Assembly: GCA_910588905.1 (NCBI GenBank)
Contig: CAJURZ010000013.1
Span: 1-55,974, forward strand
DNA: 55,974 nucleotides
From: an uncultured Eggerthellaceae bacterium
GTDB lineage: Bacteria > Actinomycetota > Coriobacteriia > Coriobacteriales > Eggerthellaceae
Reading direction: 5' to 3'
Shown: piece by piece, positions 9,023 to 17,897 of the stretch
Layout: each line of letters opens with the position of its first letter
Numbering within the stretch: position 1 is the stretch's first letter
The notes under the pieces: generated by a model
The model's input: the letters and a program-made list of their open reading frames with translations, nothing else
Database searches by the model: none
What the model was told of the DNA's origin: nothing
Position numbers and translations under genes: made by a program

Positions 9023-9958
9023 GTGACTGAGCGCAAGGGTCTTCCTCAGACAGCCTATAAGCTGATGATCGTCGTGGCCACCATGATCTGGGGCCTCTCC
9101 TTCGTGGTCATGAAGGATGCCGTGGGCGTGATGGAGCCGTCTTGGCTCATAGGGATCCGCTTCCTCTTGACCACCCTCATCCTGGGGTTGGTATTCTGGA
9201 AGCGTCTGCGCGCGAGCTTTGGACGGCCGCTCCTCATGGGCGGCGTGCTCCTAGGCGTGTTGCTCTTCGCAGCCTATTGGACGCAGACCATCGGGCTCAA
9301 GTTCACTACCCCGGGAAAGAACGCATTCCTGACGGCGGTCTACTGTGTGATCGTGCCCTTCCTGTTCTGGGCGGTGGCTAAACGGCGTCCCACCATCTTC
9401 AATCTGTCTGCTGCGGTGCTTTGCGTGGTGGGGGTGGGCTTCGTCTCGCTCTCGGGAGATGACCTCTCCTTGGGCTTCGGGGATGGGATGACGCTCGTCT
9501 GTAGCATCCTGTTCGCCGCCCATATCGTAGCTACCGCTTTGGTGGCGAAGCACTCAGACATCATGGCGCTCACCGTGGTGCAGTTCGCCGTCGGAGGGGT
9601 CTTGGGCATCGGTGTCGGCCTGCTGACCGAAACGCCTCCCGATATGACTGCGCTCACCCCTGAGTTCCTCTTCAACATGGCCTATCTGGTGATCTTCGCC
9701 TCTTGCATCGGGTTAGGCTTTCAGAATGCTGCGGTGGCGAAGGTGCCTCCTTCCCAGGCAGCCATCCTGCTCTCCTTGGAATCCGTTTTCGGCGTGCTGT
9801 CCAGCGTCCTGCTCTATGGCGAGCAGCTTACCCTGTCCTTGGGAGCAGGCTTCTTGTTGATCTTCTTCGCCGTGGTCTTGAGCGAAGCATTCCCCCTGAA
9901 GAAGCCACCCGAGGAAGTTGACGAAGCCATCACAGAAGATGCCATAGCCATAGACTGA
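9023..9958 (+). CDS. EamA-family (DMT) transporter
   Basis: 311 residues with about ten hydrophobic helices arranged as two repeated EamA units. The first begins MIVVATMIWGLSFVVMKDAV, and the second repeat ends with the typical SLESVFGVLSSVLLYGEQLT segment. Members export or import small metabolites such as amino acids; the substrate is unknown. GTG start at 9023, three bases after the DUF2207 stop, with the Shine-Dalgarno inside the upstream gene. Confidence 0.9.
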   Translation: MTERKGLPQTAYKLMIVVATMIWGLSFVVMKDAVGVMEPSWLIGIRFLLTTLILGLVFWKRLRASFGRPLLMGGVLLGVLLFAAYWTQTIGLKFTTPGKNAFLTAVYCVIVPFLFWAVAKRRPTIFNLSAAVLCVVGVGFVSLSGDDLSLGFGDGMTLVCSILFAAHIVATALVAKHSDIMALTVVQFAVGGVLGIGVGLLTETPPDMTALTPEFLFNMAYLVIFASCIGLGFQNAAVAKVPPSQAAILLSLESVFGVLSSVLLYGEQLTLSLGAGFLLIFFAVVLSEAFPLKKPPEEVDEAITEDAIAID

Positions 9959-10027
9959 CGCTCTGAGAGGAGCTAGATTTGGATGGGGCTGGATGCAAGG
10001 TGGCATCCGTTGATCGAAAGGAAGCAG

Positions 10028-10558
10028 ATGGATCCGAAAGAGCTGGGATGCGAGGGCAATATCGTTCTGATCGGCATGCCGGGGTCAGGCAAATCCACCA
10101 TCGGCATCGTATTGGCGAAGATCCTGAACTATGACTTCGTTGATGTCGACCTGGTGATACAGCAGCGCTGCGATAAGACGCTCCAACGTCTGATCGATGG
10201 GCTGGGCCCCGCCGGATTCATCCAGGTTGAGAATGAGGTGCTGAAGAGCCTCGATTTCCAGCACACCGTCATCTCCACCGGCGGGAGCGCCGTCTACTCC
10301 CATGAAGCCATCGGCCACCTTTCAGAAGAGGGCGTGATCGTCTATTTGCAAGTGGATCTACCGGAATTGGAGGAGAGGCTCTCTGACTTCACCGAGCGAG
10401 GTGTGGTCATGCGCCAAGAAGGGGCTATGAGCTTGGAAGCGCTCTATGATGAGCGCGTGCCGCTCTATGAGCGCTTCGCTGACGTGACGGTGGATATCAA
10501 CGGGCTTTCCATCACTGAGGCGGCGAATGCGGTTCGCTCGGCCCTTCAGCTCGGCTAG
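10028..10558 (+). CDS. shikimate kinase-like P-loop kinase
   Basis: A 176-residue AroK/AroL-fold kinase: Walker A GMPGSGKST at 16-24, the DVD pair at 39-41 in the expected substrate position, STGGS at 83-87, and RVPLYE near 143-148 where shikimate kinases have their lid-following Arg. The FRxxE motif, whose Arg holds the shikimate carboxylate, reads FIQVE here (64-68), so the substrate may not be shikimate. No other aromatic-pathway gene is nearby. The start at 10028 follows AAAGGAAG and leaves the usual short N-terminus; an alternative ATG at 9983 with AGGAG upstream would add 15 residues. The 3' end overlaps the convergent amidohydrolase by four bases. Confidence 0.82.
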   Translation: MDPKELGCEGNIVLIGMPGSGKSTIGIVLAKILNYDFVDVDLVIQQRCDKTLQRLIDGLGPAGFIQVENEVLKSLDFQHTVISTGGSAVYSHEAIGHLSEEGVIVYLQVDLPELEERLSDFTERGVVMRQEGAMSLEALYDERVPLYERFADVTVDINGLSITEAANAVRSALQLG

Positions 10559-11343
10559 GCCTCGCCTAAGAACCGCTCGGCGTTCTGGTGCAGCATCATC
10601 TCCAGCTCTTCATCGGAGAAGCCAGCGCTCAGGAACAGATCCAGTTCTTGAGCTGGGAGCCACATGGGGAAGTCGCTCCCGAACAGGATGCGATCGCAAC
10701 CATAGAGGTGGCAGAGTTCTGCTGTGCGTCGCAGGCCCAGAAGCGCCATCGAGCTTGACATGTCCAGGAAGCACTTCTCGTCCTCCAGGTACTCGAGCGC
10801 CAGATCGTAGATGGACCAGCCGCCGAAGTGGGCCGCATCCACGACCAGGTTCGGGAAGGTTCTGAGGATGTTGCGCATCCGGCGAGGGTGAGAGAAGTCG
10901 TAGCGATAGTCTCCGCAGTGCATGATGATGGGCAAGCGCCCCTCTGCTATCTCGTAGATGGTCATGAGCCGCGGATCGTCCATGTTCACCCGCTGGGTGT
11001 CTGGGTGCAGCTTGATCCCCGCCAGCCCTCGAGCACAGGCTCGTTCGATCTCAGCCTCAGGGTCTTCGAAGTCTTGGTGGAGCGTCATGAATCCTGTGAA
11101 TTCCGGATGATCGTCGCAGGCATCGGCGATGAAATCATTGATAGAGCGTACCTGCTCCGGTCGCGTGGCAACGGAATGCACCACAAACCGGCTGATGGGA
11201 GTCCCCTCGCACGCTTTCAGCAGGCCCTCTGCGGTTCCATCGGGAGCATCCATCTCGATCGCATAGAACTGCCCCACACCATCCACGGCTTTTGACGCGA
11301 TCTTCGCTGGATAGATATGGCAGTGGCAGTCTATGACCTTCAT
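10555..11343 (-). CDS. amidohydrolase family (amidohydro_2) metal-dependent hydrolase
   Basis: 262-residue TIM-barrel hydrolase or decarboxylase-like protein. Metal-site residues are visible: H7 and H9 in DCHCHIYP, H113 in KLHPDTQ, H142 in IIMHCGDY, H172 in DAAHFGG, and D224 in FGSDFPMW. Relatives of this family hydrolyse or decarboxylate aromatic and other small carboxylic acids; the substrate here is unknown. It is transcribed convergently with the kinase gene and divergently from the UspA gene. Confidence 0.88.
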   Translation of the reverse strand: MKVIDCHCHIYPAKIASKAVDGVGQFYAIEMDAPDGTAEGLLKACEGTPISRFVVHSVATRPEQVRSINDFIADACDDHPEFTGFMTLHQDFEDPEAEIERACARGLAGIKLHPDTQRVNMDDPRLMTIYEIAEGRLPIIMHCGDYRYDFSHPRRMRNILRTFPNLVVDAAHFGGWSIYDLALEYLEDEKCFLDMSSSMALLGLRRTAELCHLYGCDRILFGSDFPMWLPAQELDLFLSAGFSDEELEMMLHQNAERFLGEA

Positions 11344-11422
11344 GCAACGTCTTCCTCACAGGATCAGGTGCTTCCATGCCTTCGGATATACTTGCGGTGG
11401 TCCGCGCGTTCAAGGAGGCATC

Positions 11423-11902
11423 ATGCTTTATAAGAACATCATGGTAGCGTATGACGGCAGTGAACCGGCCCAAGAAGCACTGGTCGTGGCCAAGGATATG
11501 ATCGGTGACGATGAGAACGCCACCATGCATATCGTCTCCATCATCCCCATCGGCTCTGCGGGCATCGGGCTCGATTCTCCCATTCAGCCCGTTGTGGGCA
11601 TGTCCCAGGTGTACACGGATATGGATACATTCAATACCTTGTTGGAGAACGCGAAGGAAGAGACCATCAAGAACTTGCATGAGGATGTGGATGACATGCT
11701 TGACGGCGTGCGCTGCAAGGTGCAAGTCACGGCCTACGCTGCCGTGAAGCCAGCCCATGGCATCTGCGAATATGCTGCAGACCACAGCGTTGACATGGTG
11801 GTCATGGGAAGGCGAGGCCTGGGGGCATTCCGGGCCATGCTCGGCAGCGTCAGCTATGCCGTGCTGCACGAGTGTGACATACCGGTCGTCACCGTTAAGT
11901 AG
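11423..11902 (+). CDS. universal stress protein, UspA family
   Basis: 159 residues, one Usp domain: NIMVAYDGSEPAQEAL at the N-terminus and the ATP-loop type VVMGRRGLGAFRAMLGSVS near the C-terminus, then VLHECDIPVVTVK. The G-2x-G-9x-G(S) pattern is complete, so nucleotide binding is likely. Start ATG 11423 follows CAAGGAGGCATC; an upstream ATG at 11333 lies inside the divergent gene and has no ribosome site. Confidence 0.93.
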   Translation: MLYKNIMVAYDGSEPAQEALVVAKDMIGDDENATMHIVSIIPIGSAGIGLDSPIQPVVGMSQVYTDMDTFNTLLENAKEETIKNLHEDVDDMLDGVRCKVQVTAYAAVKPAHGICEYAADHSVDMVVMGRRGLGAFRAMLGSVSYAVLHECDIPVVTVK

Positions 11903-11977
11903 ATCCCGTCTTGCAATTCTGCTGAATCCGTGTATCATAGAACTCCGCTTGAGGCCCTGAAGCCACGAGCTTGATGA

Positions 11978-12054
11978 TGCGGGGTGGAGCAGTCTGGTAG
12001 CTCGCCGGGCTCATAACCCGGAGGTCGTAGGTTCAAATCCTGCCCCCGCGACCA
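11978..12054 (+). tRNA. initiator tRNA-Met (CAT)
   Basis: 77 bases ending in encoded ACCA. The anticodon loop is CTCATAA, and the anticodon stem has the three consecutive G-C pairs (GGG/CCC) that mark initiator tRNA. Position 1:72 is T:G instead of a Watson-Crick pair, also typical of tRNA-fMet. D-arm and T-arm (GGTTCAAATCC) are normal. Confidence 0.96.
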
Positions 12055-12061
12055 AATGTTC

Positions 12062-12093
12062 ACGAGCCGGTTTTCACCGGCTCGTTTCGTTTC
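12062..12093 (+). terminator. intrinsic terminator after tRNA-fMet
   Basis: ACGAGCCGG (12062-12070) and CCGGCTCGT (12077-12085) form a nine-base stem with loop TTTTCA, followed by TTCGTTT. Confidence 0.85.
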
Positions 12094-12157
12094 ATCCGTC
12101 AGTTGCAGCTGCAAGGCATCAGCGGATCTGAGGCGAATATGCTGAAGGCGAGCGTGC

Positions 12158-12966
12158 ATGGATGACAAGTTGAAGCCTTGGGGTTTCGAGCTCGAAGAGT
12201 ATATTCGCGAAGGTGAGCCCGATAAGGCAGCTCGTGTTGATGCATGGCAAACCGCTATCGGCCTTCAGGCGGTTGATGGCCTCAAGCCATCTCGCTATCT
12301 GATCGAGACCGCTCAAGAGCATATCAAGGGCGATATCACCATCGATGAAGCTACCCAACGCATCGAGGGCTATTACCGAGAGAGGGATAGGCGAACTGAA
12401 TCCGAGCTTGAGGCAGAAGAGGCTGATGTCGTGTCCATATTGCCAGATTCACTTCAGGGATATGGCAGATCCATCCGTTTTCGGGAGGCAATACGCGTTC
12501 TACCGCGGTATTCATGATCAAGTACTTGAATTCGCTCGGCTATCGGGTCAACAACCAACCTTTCGCAGAGAACTCTTGGTATTTTCGTAACGCGCTTGTG
12601 CGAGCGAACTACAACAACTTGAGCGAAGGCGTTGCCGCCGATCCGCATTTCTTGGAAGCATTCTTCAGGAATCTCCTGCTTGGAGAAGACAATGCACTGA
12701 AGAATCGATCCATGCATCTGGACTGGGTCGAGGAACAGGATGATAAGCCAACGATCGGGTATACCGAACAAGTCACGAGGCTCTTGCTCGCGCTGGGGGA
12801 AGAGGAGCTTTCGGCGGTCGAGCTGATGCGGAAGCTAGGGCTGAAGCATCGTCCTACATTCTTGTATAGCTATCTCCATCCTGCCATAGATGCCGGATTG
12901 GTCGAACTGACCATTCCCGATAAGCCCAACAGTCGCCTGCAAAGGTATCGGAAGGCCTTGCGATGA
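12158..12966 (+). pseudogene. decayed Fic-family toxin with fused N-terminal VbhA-like antitoxin segment
   Basis: Frame 12158-12517 begins like a Fic protein with an antitoxin-type N-terminus (WQTAIGLQAVDGLKPSRYL, GDITIDEA, YYRERD, EEAD) and is then lost. Homology resumes in another frame from about 12427: VHIARFTSGIWQ, the Fic motif HPFSGGNTR at 12472-12498, STAVFMIKYLNSLGYRVN, then SWYFRNALVRANYNNL, FFRNLLLGE and a winged-helix-like C-terminus ending at 12966. The part between the antitoxin helices and the Fic helix, about 90 residues in relatives as I remember them, is missing at the frame change. The motif's acidic Mg-binding residue (E/D before GN) is Gly. It is thus doubly inactivated for AMP transfer. 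It lies directly after tRNA-fMet. Confidence 0.8.
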
Positions 12967-13143
12967 ATGTGCATGGGGTCATGGGTGGCAAAGGGTGTTC
13001 GAAGGGATCATCCTCCAGGCCTTAGAACTAGTCGCATCGGACTGCAAGAGCGGTGCCTCGGTTCTTTCGGAGGGGCCGAACGTGTTCGGTCCATCGGTTC
13101 AGGCCGTCTCAAGGTAGCGTCTCATTTTCGTGAATGGATATGC

Positions 13144-13173
13144 GAAGGCCGACGAGCAAGCTCGTCGGCCTTC
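13144..13173. terminator. strong inverted repeat between pseudogene and NrfD gene
   Basis: GAAGGCCGACGAG and CTCGTCGGCCTTC form a 13-base stem with loop CAAG. It has no T-run on either side, so factor-assisted or bidirectional stopping is a guess. Confidence 0.55.
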
Positions 13174-13179
13174 AGGGAG

Positions 13180-13208
13180 TAAGGCGGATGGAGAGAAGGT
13201 CCGCCTTA
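13180..13208. terminator. inverted repeat overlapping the nrfD-like stop codon
   Basis: TAAGGCGGA (13180-13188) pairs with TCCGCCTTA (13200-13208), loop of 11 bases. The right arm contains the minus-strand stop codon of the next gene. Probably the end of the five-gene respiratory transcript. Confidence 0.5.
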
Positions 13209-14168
13209 GAGGAGGATGCTCATGACCGTCTCGGCGACGAGGTCAGCATGGGCACCTGTCATGACCACCAAGAAGCGCAGGGCACAGCCGCCGATGAGTG
13301 CGCCTAAGGCACCTGAGAGCACGATGATGCCCGTATCGCTTCCCTTCTTCGCCTTCAGAGCGAGCAGACTCGCAGCGAGCGGTGCCGCTAGACCGCAGAG
13401 CACTACGAGGCACCAGAACCATGGGGCCAAGGAGCCTGCGGTGATCGCAGTGACCGATGCGGTGGCGGCTTCGCCAGCAGCACCCTCGCCGCCTGCGGTC
13501 AGCAGGAATGCTGCAAGCACGACAGCCTCGAGTACGACCATGACGATGATGGCCTTCTCGAGCAGCTCAGAGCAACGCTCTGTCATGCGCTCGCGCTTCC
13601 TCACCACCAGCGCGATGATCTCGACCAGTGCAGCGCCAGTATCGAGACCGGAAATGGTGAAGAGCAGAGGCAAGAGCGGCGTATTCCAGAACGGGATGCC
13701 CGGTGCCGACATCAATAGGATGCCGGTATAGACTGCAACGAATAGGCCGAAGATGATACCGATGACGGCAAGGGCCTTGCAGACGGTCGGCCGCGCTTTC
13801 TTGAAGCCCTTGAACAGCGCTGCGATGCCAGCTGCGGTGGTACGCATGGTGCAAAGCGCTGCTATCACCGCGATCACGATGGCTGCCAGAACGCCCCAAG
13901 CACCCCACGTCATCCAAGAGGCGGGATTCACGAAGCTCTCCCATGCCATGACACCGCGCATGGGGTTCGTGAGCTCAGAGAGCAGGAGCAAGAGACCAAC
14001 CGCCATGCATGCCGCAGCAGACCACTGCGCAATGCAGATGGTGGTGTTGTTGCTCTTGCGGTCGATCAGCGTCAGGATGCCGGCGAACACGAGCGCCCCA
14101 GCACCCATGCCGCCCAGGAAGAGGTAGAGGGCAGGCTGCCAGCCCCAGACTGTTTGGAATTCGATCAT
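13206..14168 (-). CDS. NrfD/PsrC-type membrane subunit
   Basis: 320 residues with about nine or ten hydrophobic helices. The N-terminus WGWQPALYLFLGGMGAGALVF is the hallmark of NrfD/PsrC proteins, which are quinol-oxidising or quinone-reducing membrane anchors of Mo enzyme complexes. It is the last gene of a minus-strand operon whose products include two multi-cluster Fe-S proteins and a Mo catalytic subunit, so it most likely passes electrons between the menaquinone pool and the Fe-S subunit encoded 15 bases upstream. Confidence 0.9.
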   Translation of the reverse strand: MIEFQTVWGWQPALYLFLGGMGAGALVFAGILTLIDRKSNNTTICIAQWSAAACMAVGLLLLLSELTNPMRGVMAWESFVNPASWMTWGAWGVLAAIVIAVIAALCTMRTTAAGIAALFKGFKKARPTVCKALAVIGIIFGLFVAVYTGILLMSAPGIPFWNTPLLPLLFTISGLDTGAALVEIIALVVRKRERMTERCSELLEKAIIVMVVLEAVVLAAFLLTAGGEGAAGEAATASVTAITAGSLAPWFWCLVVLCGLAAPLAASLLALKAKKGSDTGIIVLSGALGALIGGCALRFLVVMTGAHADLVAETVMSILL

Positions 14169-14183
14169 GCTAACCTGCCTTTC

Positions 14184-14822
14184 CTATGCCAGCCACGCTG
14201 AGGGCTGGGTGGGTCCGGCGATGCGCTTCGCACGATCACCATAGGCTGCCATGAGCTCATCTACCGGCCCATAATGCAGGGCATCGTAGTGACAGGCATC
14301 GACGCAGTGCGGAGTGTCGCCCAGCTTCACCCCTGACCCTAGGCAGCAATCGCACTTATCCATGCCCTCTTCGTCATAGTGGGGCACGCCATAGGGGCAT
14401 GCCTGATGACAATACTTGCATCCGATGCATTGCTTCTTGTCTACCGTGACCACGCCGCCATCACCCTTGGAGATAGCGCCTGCCGGGCAGACCGCCTCAC
14501 AGGAGGGGTTCTCGCAGTGCATGCACGAGGTGGATACGTAGGCGCGCTCGCCCTTCTTCGGCTCGTAGGCCACCACCTTGCGGCGGCCCGCTGTGCCTTC
14601 GGGGATATCGTTGTAATTGCGGCAGGCGGTGGCGCAATTGCCGCAATTGACGCAATTCGCGGTATCCATGAGGAACCCGTATTGCTTTGCTGTGCCGCTG
14701 GCGGCCTCTGCTGCCTGCCCTTTTCCTGGCAGCGCCACCACGGTTCCTCCTGCGGCCAGCATGATCGCGGCGATGGATGCGGCCTTCACCGCATCGCGTC
14801 GCGAGATGCACATCTCATTCAT
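14184..14822 (-). CDS. Tat-exported 4Fe-4S protein (DmsB/NrfC/PsrB-like)
   Basis: 212 residues. A twin-arginine signal (SRRDAVKAASIAAIMLAAGG) at residues ~7-27 sends it to the outer face. Four cysteine clusters follow: CVNCGNCATAC, CMHCENPSCEAVC, CIGCKYCHQAC and CDCCLGSG...HCVDAC, enough for four 4Fe-4S centres. It would link the NrfD subunit to the catalytic subunit. The operon contains a second four-cluster Fe-S protein without a signal (17890-18678), so this is the exported one with its own Tat signal. The first cysteine group of the fourth cluster is CDCC, slightly unusual. Confidence 0.9.
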   Translation of the reverse strand: MNEMCISRRDAVKAASIAAIMLAAGGTVVALPGKGQAAEAASGTAKQYGFLMDTANCVNCGNCATACRNYNDIPEGTAGRRKVVAYEPKKGERAYVSTSCMHCENPSCEAVCPAGAISKGDGGVVTVDKKQCIGCKYCHQACPYGVPHYDEEGMDKCDCCLGSGVKLGDTPHCVDACHYDALHYGPVDELMAAYGDRAKRIAGPTQPSAWLA

Positions 14823-14853
14823 AGTTCGATCCCTTCTTCCGGTATCGTCTGCA

Positions 14854-15546
14854 TCAGGCGGCTACCTCGCTCTCTACGCGTTTGCCGCGCATGCTCTTGG
14901 CCACGCGCATCACGGCATATACGCCGAACAGAGCGGTGTATATGACCAGGCTCAACGCAGCGCGCTGGCCTGTGGATGATATGGTCGGCACCAGCATCAG
15001 CACGATATGCACGTAGGTGAGCCCATAGAATGCGTAGGATAGCTTCTGTAGCTTCTTCCAGGATGCCACGGCCATCTTTCCCTTCACGGAGTTGCGGGAA
15101 GTGATGGCGAGGGGGATCAGCAATACGATGAGCACCGCTGACACCACCAGTGAGAGGACCATGGCAATGGGCATGCCGAAGAAGCCTCCCAAGATATCCT
15201 GGATGAATGCACGCAGATAATTGGCTACGTGCCCGAAGGTGAGGATGCAGGCCATCACCGACAGCTCACCGCGGATGGGCATGAGCATACGGCGGATGCG
15301 ATTATCGTCGCCAAGCGCACCGAGGTACATCACGATGGCGAATAGGCTGATGCCCACCAGACAGCGCACCACATAGGGGTACCCTATCACCGCTACCTCT
15401 CTCGACACGCCGAACAGCACGCCAGAGAGGAACAGGATGTCAATGGCCACTAACAGCACATAGAATACGATCGGATAGCTCCGGATGGGCTTCCTGAGAA
15501 GAAGCACCAGGGCGAATGTGATCACCAGGGAGATGATCAGCTCCAT
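14854..15546 (-). CDS. ferric reductase-like transmembrane heme protein
   Basis: 230 residues, about six helices, matching the ferric-reductase-like/MsrQ fold. Candidate heme ligands lie in two helices: FGHVANYLRAF and YAFYGLTYVHIVLM. Members carry b-type heme and shuttle electrons from quinol or flavin across the membrane. Its position between the Mo catalytic gene and the second Fe-S gene suggests a membrane electron entry in addition to NrfD. Start is preceded by AAAGGGGG on the minus strand. A 37-base stem-loop separates it from the catalytic gene. Confidence 0.82.
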   Translation of the reverse strand: MELIISLVITFALVLLLRKPIRSYPIVFYVLLVAIDILFLSGVLFGVSREVAVIGYPYVVRCLVGISLFAIVMYLGALGDDNRIRRMLMPIRGELSVMACILTFGHVANYLRAFIQDILGGFFGMPIAMVLSLVVSAVLIVLLIPLAITSRNSVKGKMAVASWKKLQKLSYAFYGLTYVHIVLMLVPTISSTGQRAALSLVIYTALFGVYAVMRVAKSMRGKRVESEVAA

Positions 15547-15582
15547 CGAGGTGCACCCCCTTTCATTCGATCGGGTCTGCCA

Positions 15583-15619
15583 TGTCCGCCTGGGTACCTT
15601 CAGGTGAGCCCGGCGGACA
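15583..15619 (-). promoter_or_regulatory. stem-loop inside the respiratory operon
   Basis: TGTCCGCC (15583-15590) pairs with GGCGGACA (15612-15619), extended by GGG/CCC past a one-base bulge and by ACC/GGT. It lies between the stop of the catalytic gene and the start of the heme protein gene with no T-run on the minus strand. A partial terminator or mRNA-stability element that lowers downstream expression is likely. Confidence 0.5.
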
Positions 15620-15632
15620 CAGAGACGTCTGC

Positions 15633-17897
15633 TTACACGAGCTCTACTTCACAGAGTGCCGCGCGGAACGGCGGATAGCCGGTCACAGGATCGAAATCGC
15701 GGGGGATGAGCTCATTGATGTTCGCCTGATGCCACCCATGGAAGATGTCCACCACGCCTGGCAGCACGATGTTGGAGACCTCTGCCTTCACGTTGATCTC
15801 TCCCAGATGATTGAACAGGCGCACATCATCACCCGTCTTGATGTTGCGCTCCTTGGCATCCTTCGGATGCAGGCGCACGACCGGTTCGGGCATGAACTGG
15901 TTCAGCCAGGGGATATCGCGCAGCTTGGAATGGGTGTAGTAGGGGAGACGACCGCCTGAATTGAGCACGAGCGTGTAGTTCTTGTCCTCACCCTCGGCCG
16001 TGACCGGCGAGTGCACGGGCTCCTCATAGACGGGGCGTCCCTCCAGCCCACACTTCTTCAGAACCTCAGAGACGAATTCGACCTTGCCGGACGGAGTAGC
16101 GAAGCCAGGCTTCCCTGTGCCTGCGAGCTTGCCGATCTCGTACTTCTTCTCCACGTTCTTGTCCCCGGGGATGGTGACACCTTCTTCCTTGCCAGCGCGC
16201 AGATCATCGATGGTGATGCCTACGTTACCCGACTCGAGCACATTCTGGATGGCGCCTTCGACGCTGCCACCGAAGCATTCCTCTTCGAAACCGAGTGCGC
16301 AACCTAGCTCGAGCATGATCTGCCAATCCTCGCGAGCTTCGCCCAAGGGTTGGATGACCGGGTCACGGAAGTACACGGTGCGACCGAATGTTGCGAAAGG
16401 AGCCATGCGCTCGTAGCACGTTGCTGCAGGTAGGATCATATCCACATAGTCGTGGGTCCAAGGTCGGTAGTAGTAATCGACAGCCACAGAGAAGTCCATG
16501 TTCTTGATGGCTTCTTGGTACTCGCTTGTGTGCGGCCAGATCATGGCATTGGTGCCCACCAGTACAGCCGCTTTGATCTTGCCTTCTGCTACATATTCAG
16601 GTAGCTTTGCCGTCTGGAAGTGCGGGTTCATGGTCCACCATGCCGGGAAGTCCTCCTTGTCGGGACGGCGACCCTTGAACTCGTCGCTGGTCAGCATCTT
16701 GTCCATGCGGAATTGTGCAGTGGTACCCCGTCCTGTTGCGCCACCGGCGATGGGCAGTGCGGGCAGTCCGAACCAGAGGCCACCCTTCACGTCTACCTGT
16801 CCCAGCAGGGCGGGGATCATGAAGACGGCGCGCTGGGCATGGCCTGCGTTCGTGGTATGGGTGATGCCTGCAGAGCTTGATTGCAGCGTCGTGGGCGTGT
16901 TCTGGGTTGCCATCTCCACGGCGGCACGCAGCGTCTTTGCCGGGACCCAGGTGATCTCCTCGACCTTCTCGGGCGTGTATTCGGCAGCCAGCTCCTTCAG
17001 CTCGTCGAAGCCATGGGTCCAGTTCTCCACGAAGTCATGGTCGTAGAGGTCCTCTTGGATCAGCAAGTTGATGAAGCCCAAGGCCAGTGCTCCGTCAGTG
17101 CCTGGGCGGGGCTGCAGATGGATGTCGGCAAGGGATGTCACCGTAGGTGTGATGCGCGGGTCGACGATGATGAACTTGCAGCCGCGCTCCTTATGCTTCA
17201 TGAAGTTCAGGTGGCGGTTTGGCTGCGACCAGGCGGCGTTGAGCGACCAGATGATGCAGCAGTTCGTCGCATCGCTCGGATCTACGCCGAAGTCCTGGCG
17301 GTTGTTGCCGTACACCAGGCGCATGCACATCTGTGTGGCGGTGGCGCACAGCGAGCTCTCGAAGCCGAGGGTTGGTGTTCCGAACAGCGATGCGACGCGG
17401 CAGATGGGTCCGCGCGGCTCCTTCGGGTCGCCGCAGTAGAACATGACCTTCTCGGCACCCGCTTCAGCCTTCACGCGATTGAGCTGAGCGGCTATCTCCT
17501 GATATGCATCATCCCAGGAGATCCGCTCCCAATCAGCCGCTACTCCCTTTTCATTCGTGCGGCGCATGGGATAGAGGAGGCGCTCCGGGTCATAGAGCTC
17601 CTGGATGGAGGCCAGGCCCTTGGCGCAGAGCGGCCCCGTGGCGAAGGGTTGGCGGGATTCGATGCGGACCACGTGCTCATCTTGCACATAGGCGGTCAGA
17701 CCGCAGAACGGCACCTGGTTGCACATGTCGCAGAATGTGTGACGCTTCTCAATGGGCTTGCTGGTGTCCACTTCGCCCTCAGCGAAGGCGAATTCCACGG
17801 CATTGCCCGATACGCTCATGGTGACGGCTGCGGCTGCGGCGCCCAGCACGAATGAGCGGCGACTGATATTGCAGGCGCCTGCACTCTGATTACTCAT
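15633..17897 (-). CDS. Tat-exported molybdopterin oxidoreductase catalytic subunit (PsrA/PhsA/TtrA-type)
   Basis: 754 residues. The Tat signal SRRSFVLGAAAA (RR at 13-14) is followed by a 4Fe-4S binding set C56, C59, C65, C91 (spacing x2, x5, x25; the x5 is wider than the usual x3). Molybdopterin and guanine-nucleotide binding segments follow, with C-terminal MopB domain text VLNSGGRLPYYTHSKLR and VRLHPKDAKERNI. It presumably reduces a sulphur or other oxyanion or organic acceptor outside the cell; the substrate is not determinable. The start at ATG 17897 uses GGAGGTG just before; an ATG two codons earlier is too close to it. The gene overlaps the Fe-S gene upstream by eight bases. Confidence 0.92.
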   Translation of the reverse strand: MSNQSAGACNISRRSFVLGAAAAAVTMSVSGNAVEFAFAEGEVDTSKPIEKRHTFCDMCNQVPFCGLTAYVQDEHVVRIESRQPFATGPLCAKGLASIQELYDPERLLYPMRRTNEKGVAADWERISWDDAYQEIAAQLNRVKAEAGAEKVMFYCGDPKEPRGPICRVASLFGTPTLGFESSLCATATQMCMRLVYGNNRQDFGVDPSDATNCCIIWSLNAAWSQPNRHLNFMKHKERGCKFIIVDPRITPTVTSLADIHLQPRPGTDGALALGFINLLIQEDLYDHDFVENWTHGFDELKELAAEYTPEKVEEITWVPAKTLRAAVEMATQNTPTTLQSSSAGITHTTNAGHAQRAVFMIPALLGQVDVKGGLWFGLPALPIAGGATGRGTTAQFRMDKMLTSDEFKGRRPDKEDFPAWWTMNPHFQTAKLPEYVAEGKIKAAVLVGTNAMIWPHTSEYQEAIKNMDFSVAVDYYYRPWTHDYVDMILPAATCYERMAPFATFGRTVYFRDPVIQPLGEAREDWQIMLELGCALGFEEECFGGSVEGAIQNVLESGNVGITIDDLRAGKEEGVTIPGDKNVEKKYEIGKLAGTGKPGFATPSGKVEFVSEVLKKCGLEGRPVYEEPVHSPVTAEGEDKNYTLVLNSGGRLPYYTHSKLRDIPWLNQFMPEPVVRLHPKDAKERNIKTGDDVRLFNHLGEINVKAEVSNIVLPGVVDIFHGWHQANINELIPRDFDPVTGYPPFRAALCEVELV

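Noticed and set aside
11978..12966. Integrated island at tRNA-fMet carrying the Fic gene
   Set aside because: No copy of the tRNA 3' end is found on the far side of the Fic pseudogene, and no integrase gene is present.
16881..17855. Plus-strand reading frame of 324 codons
   Set aside because: Antisense to the Mo catalytic gene, which has a Tat signal and Fe-S motif. It is a product of high GC content.
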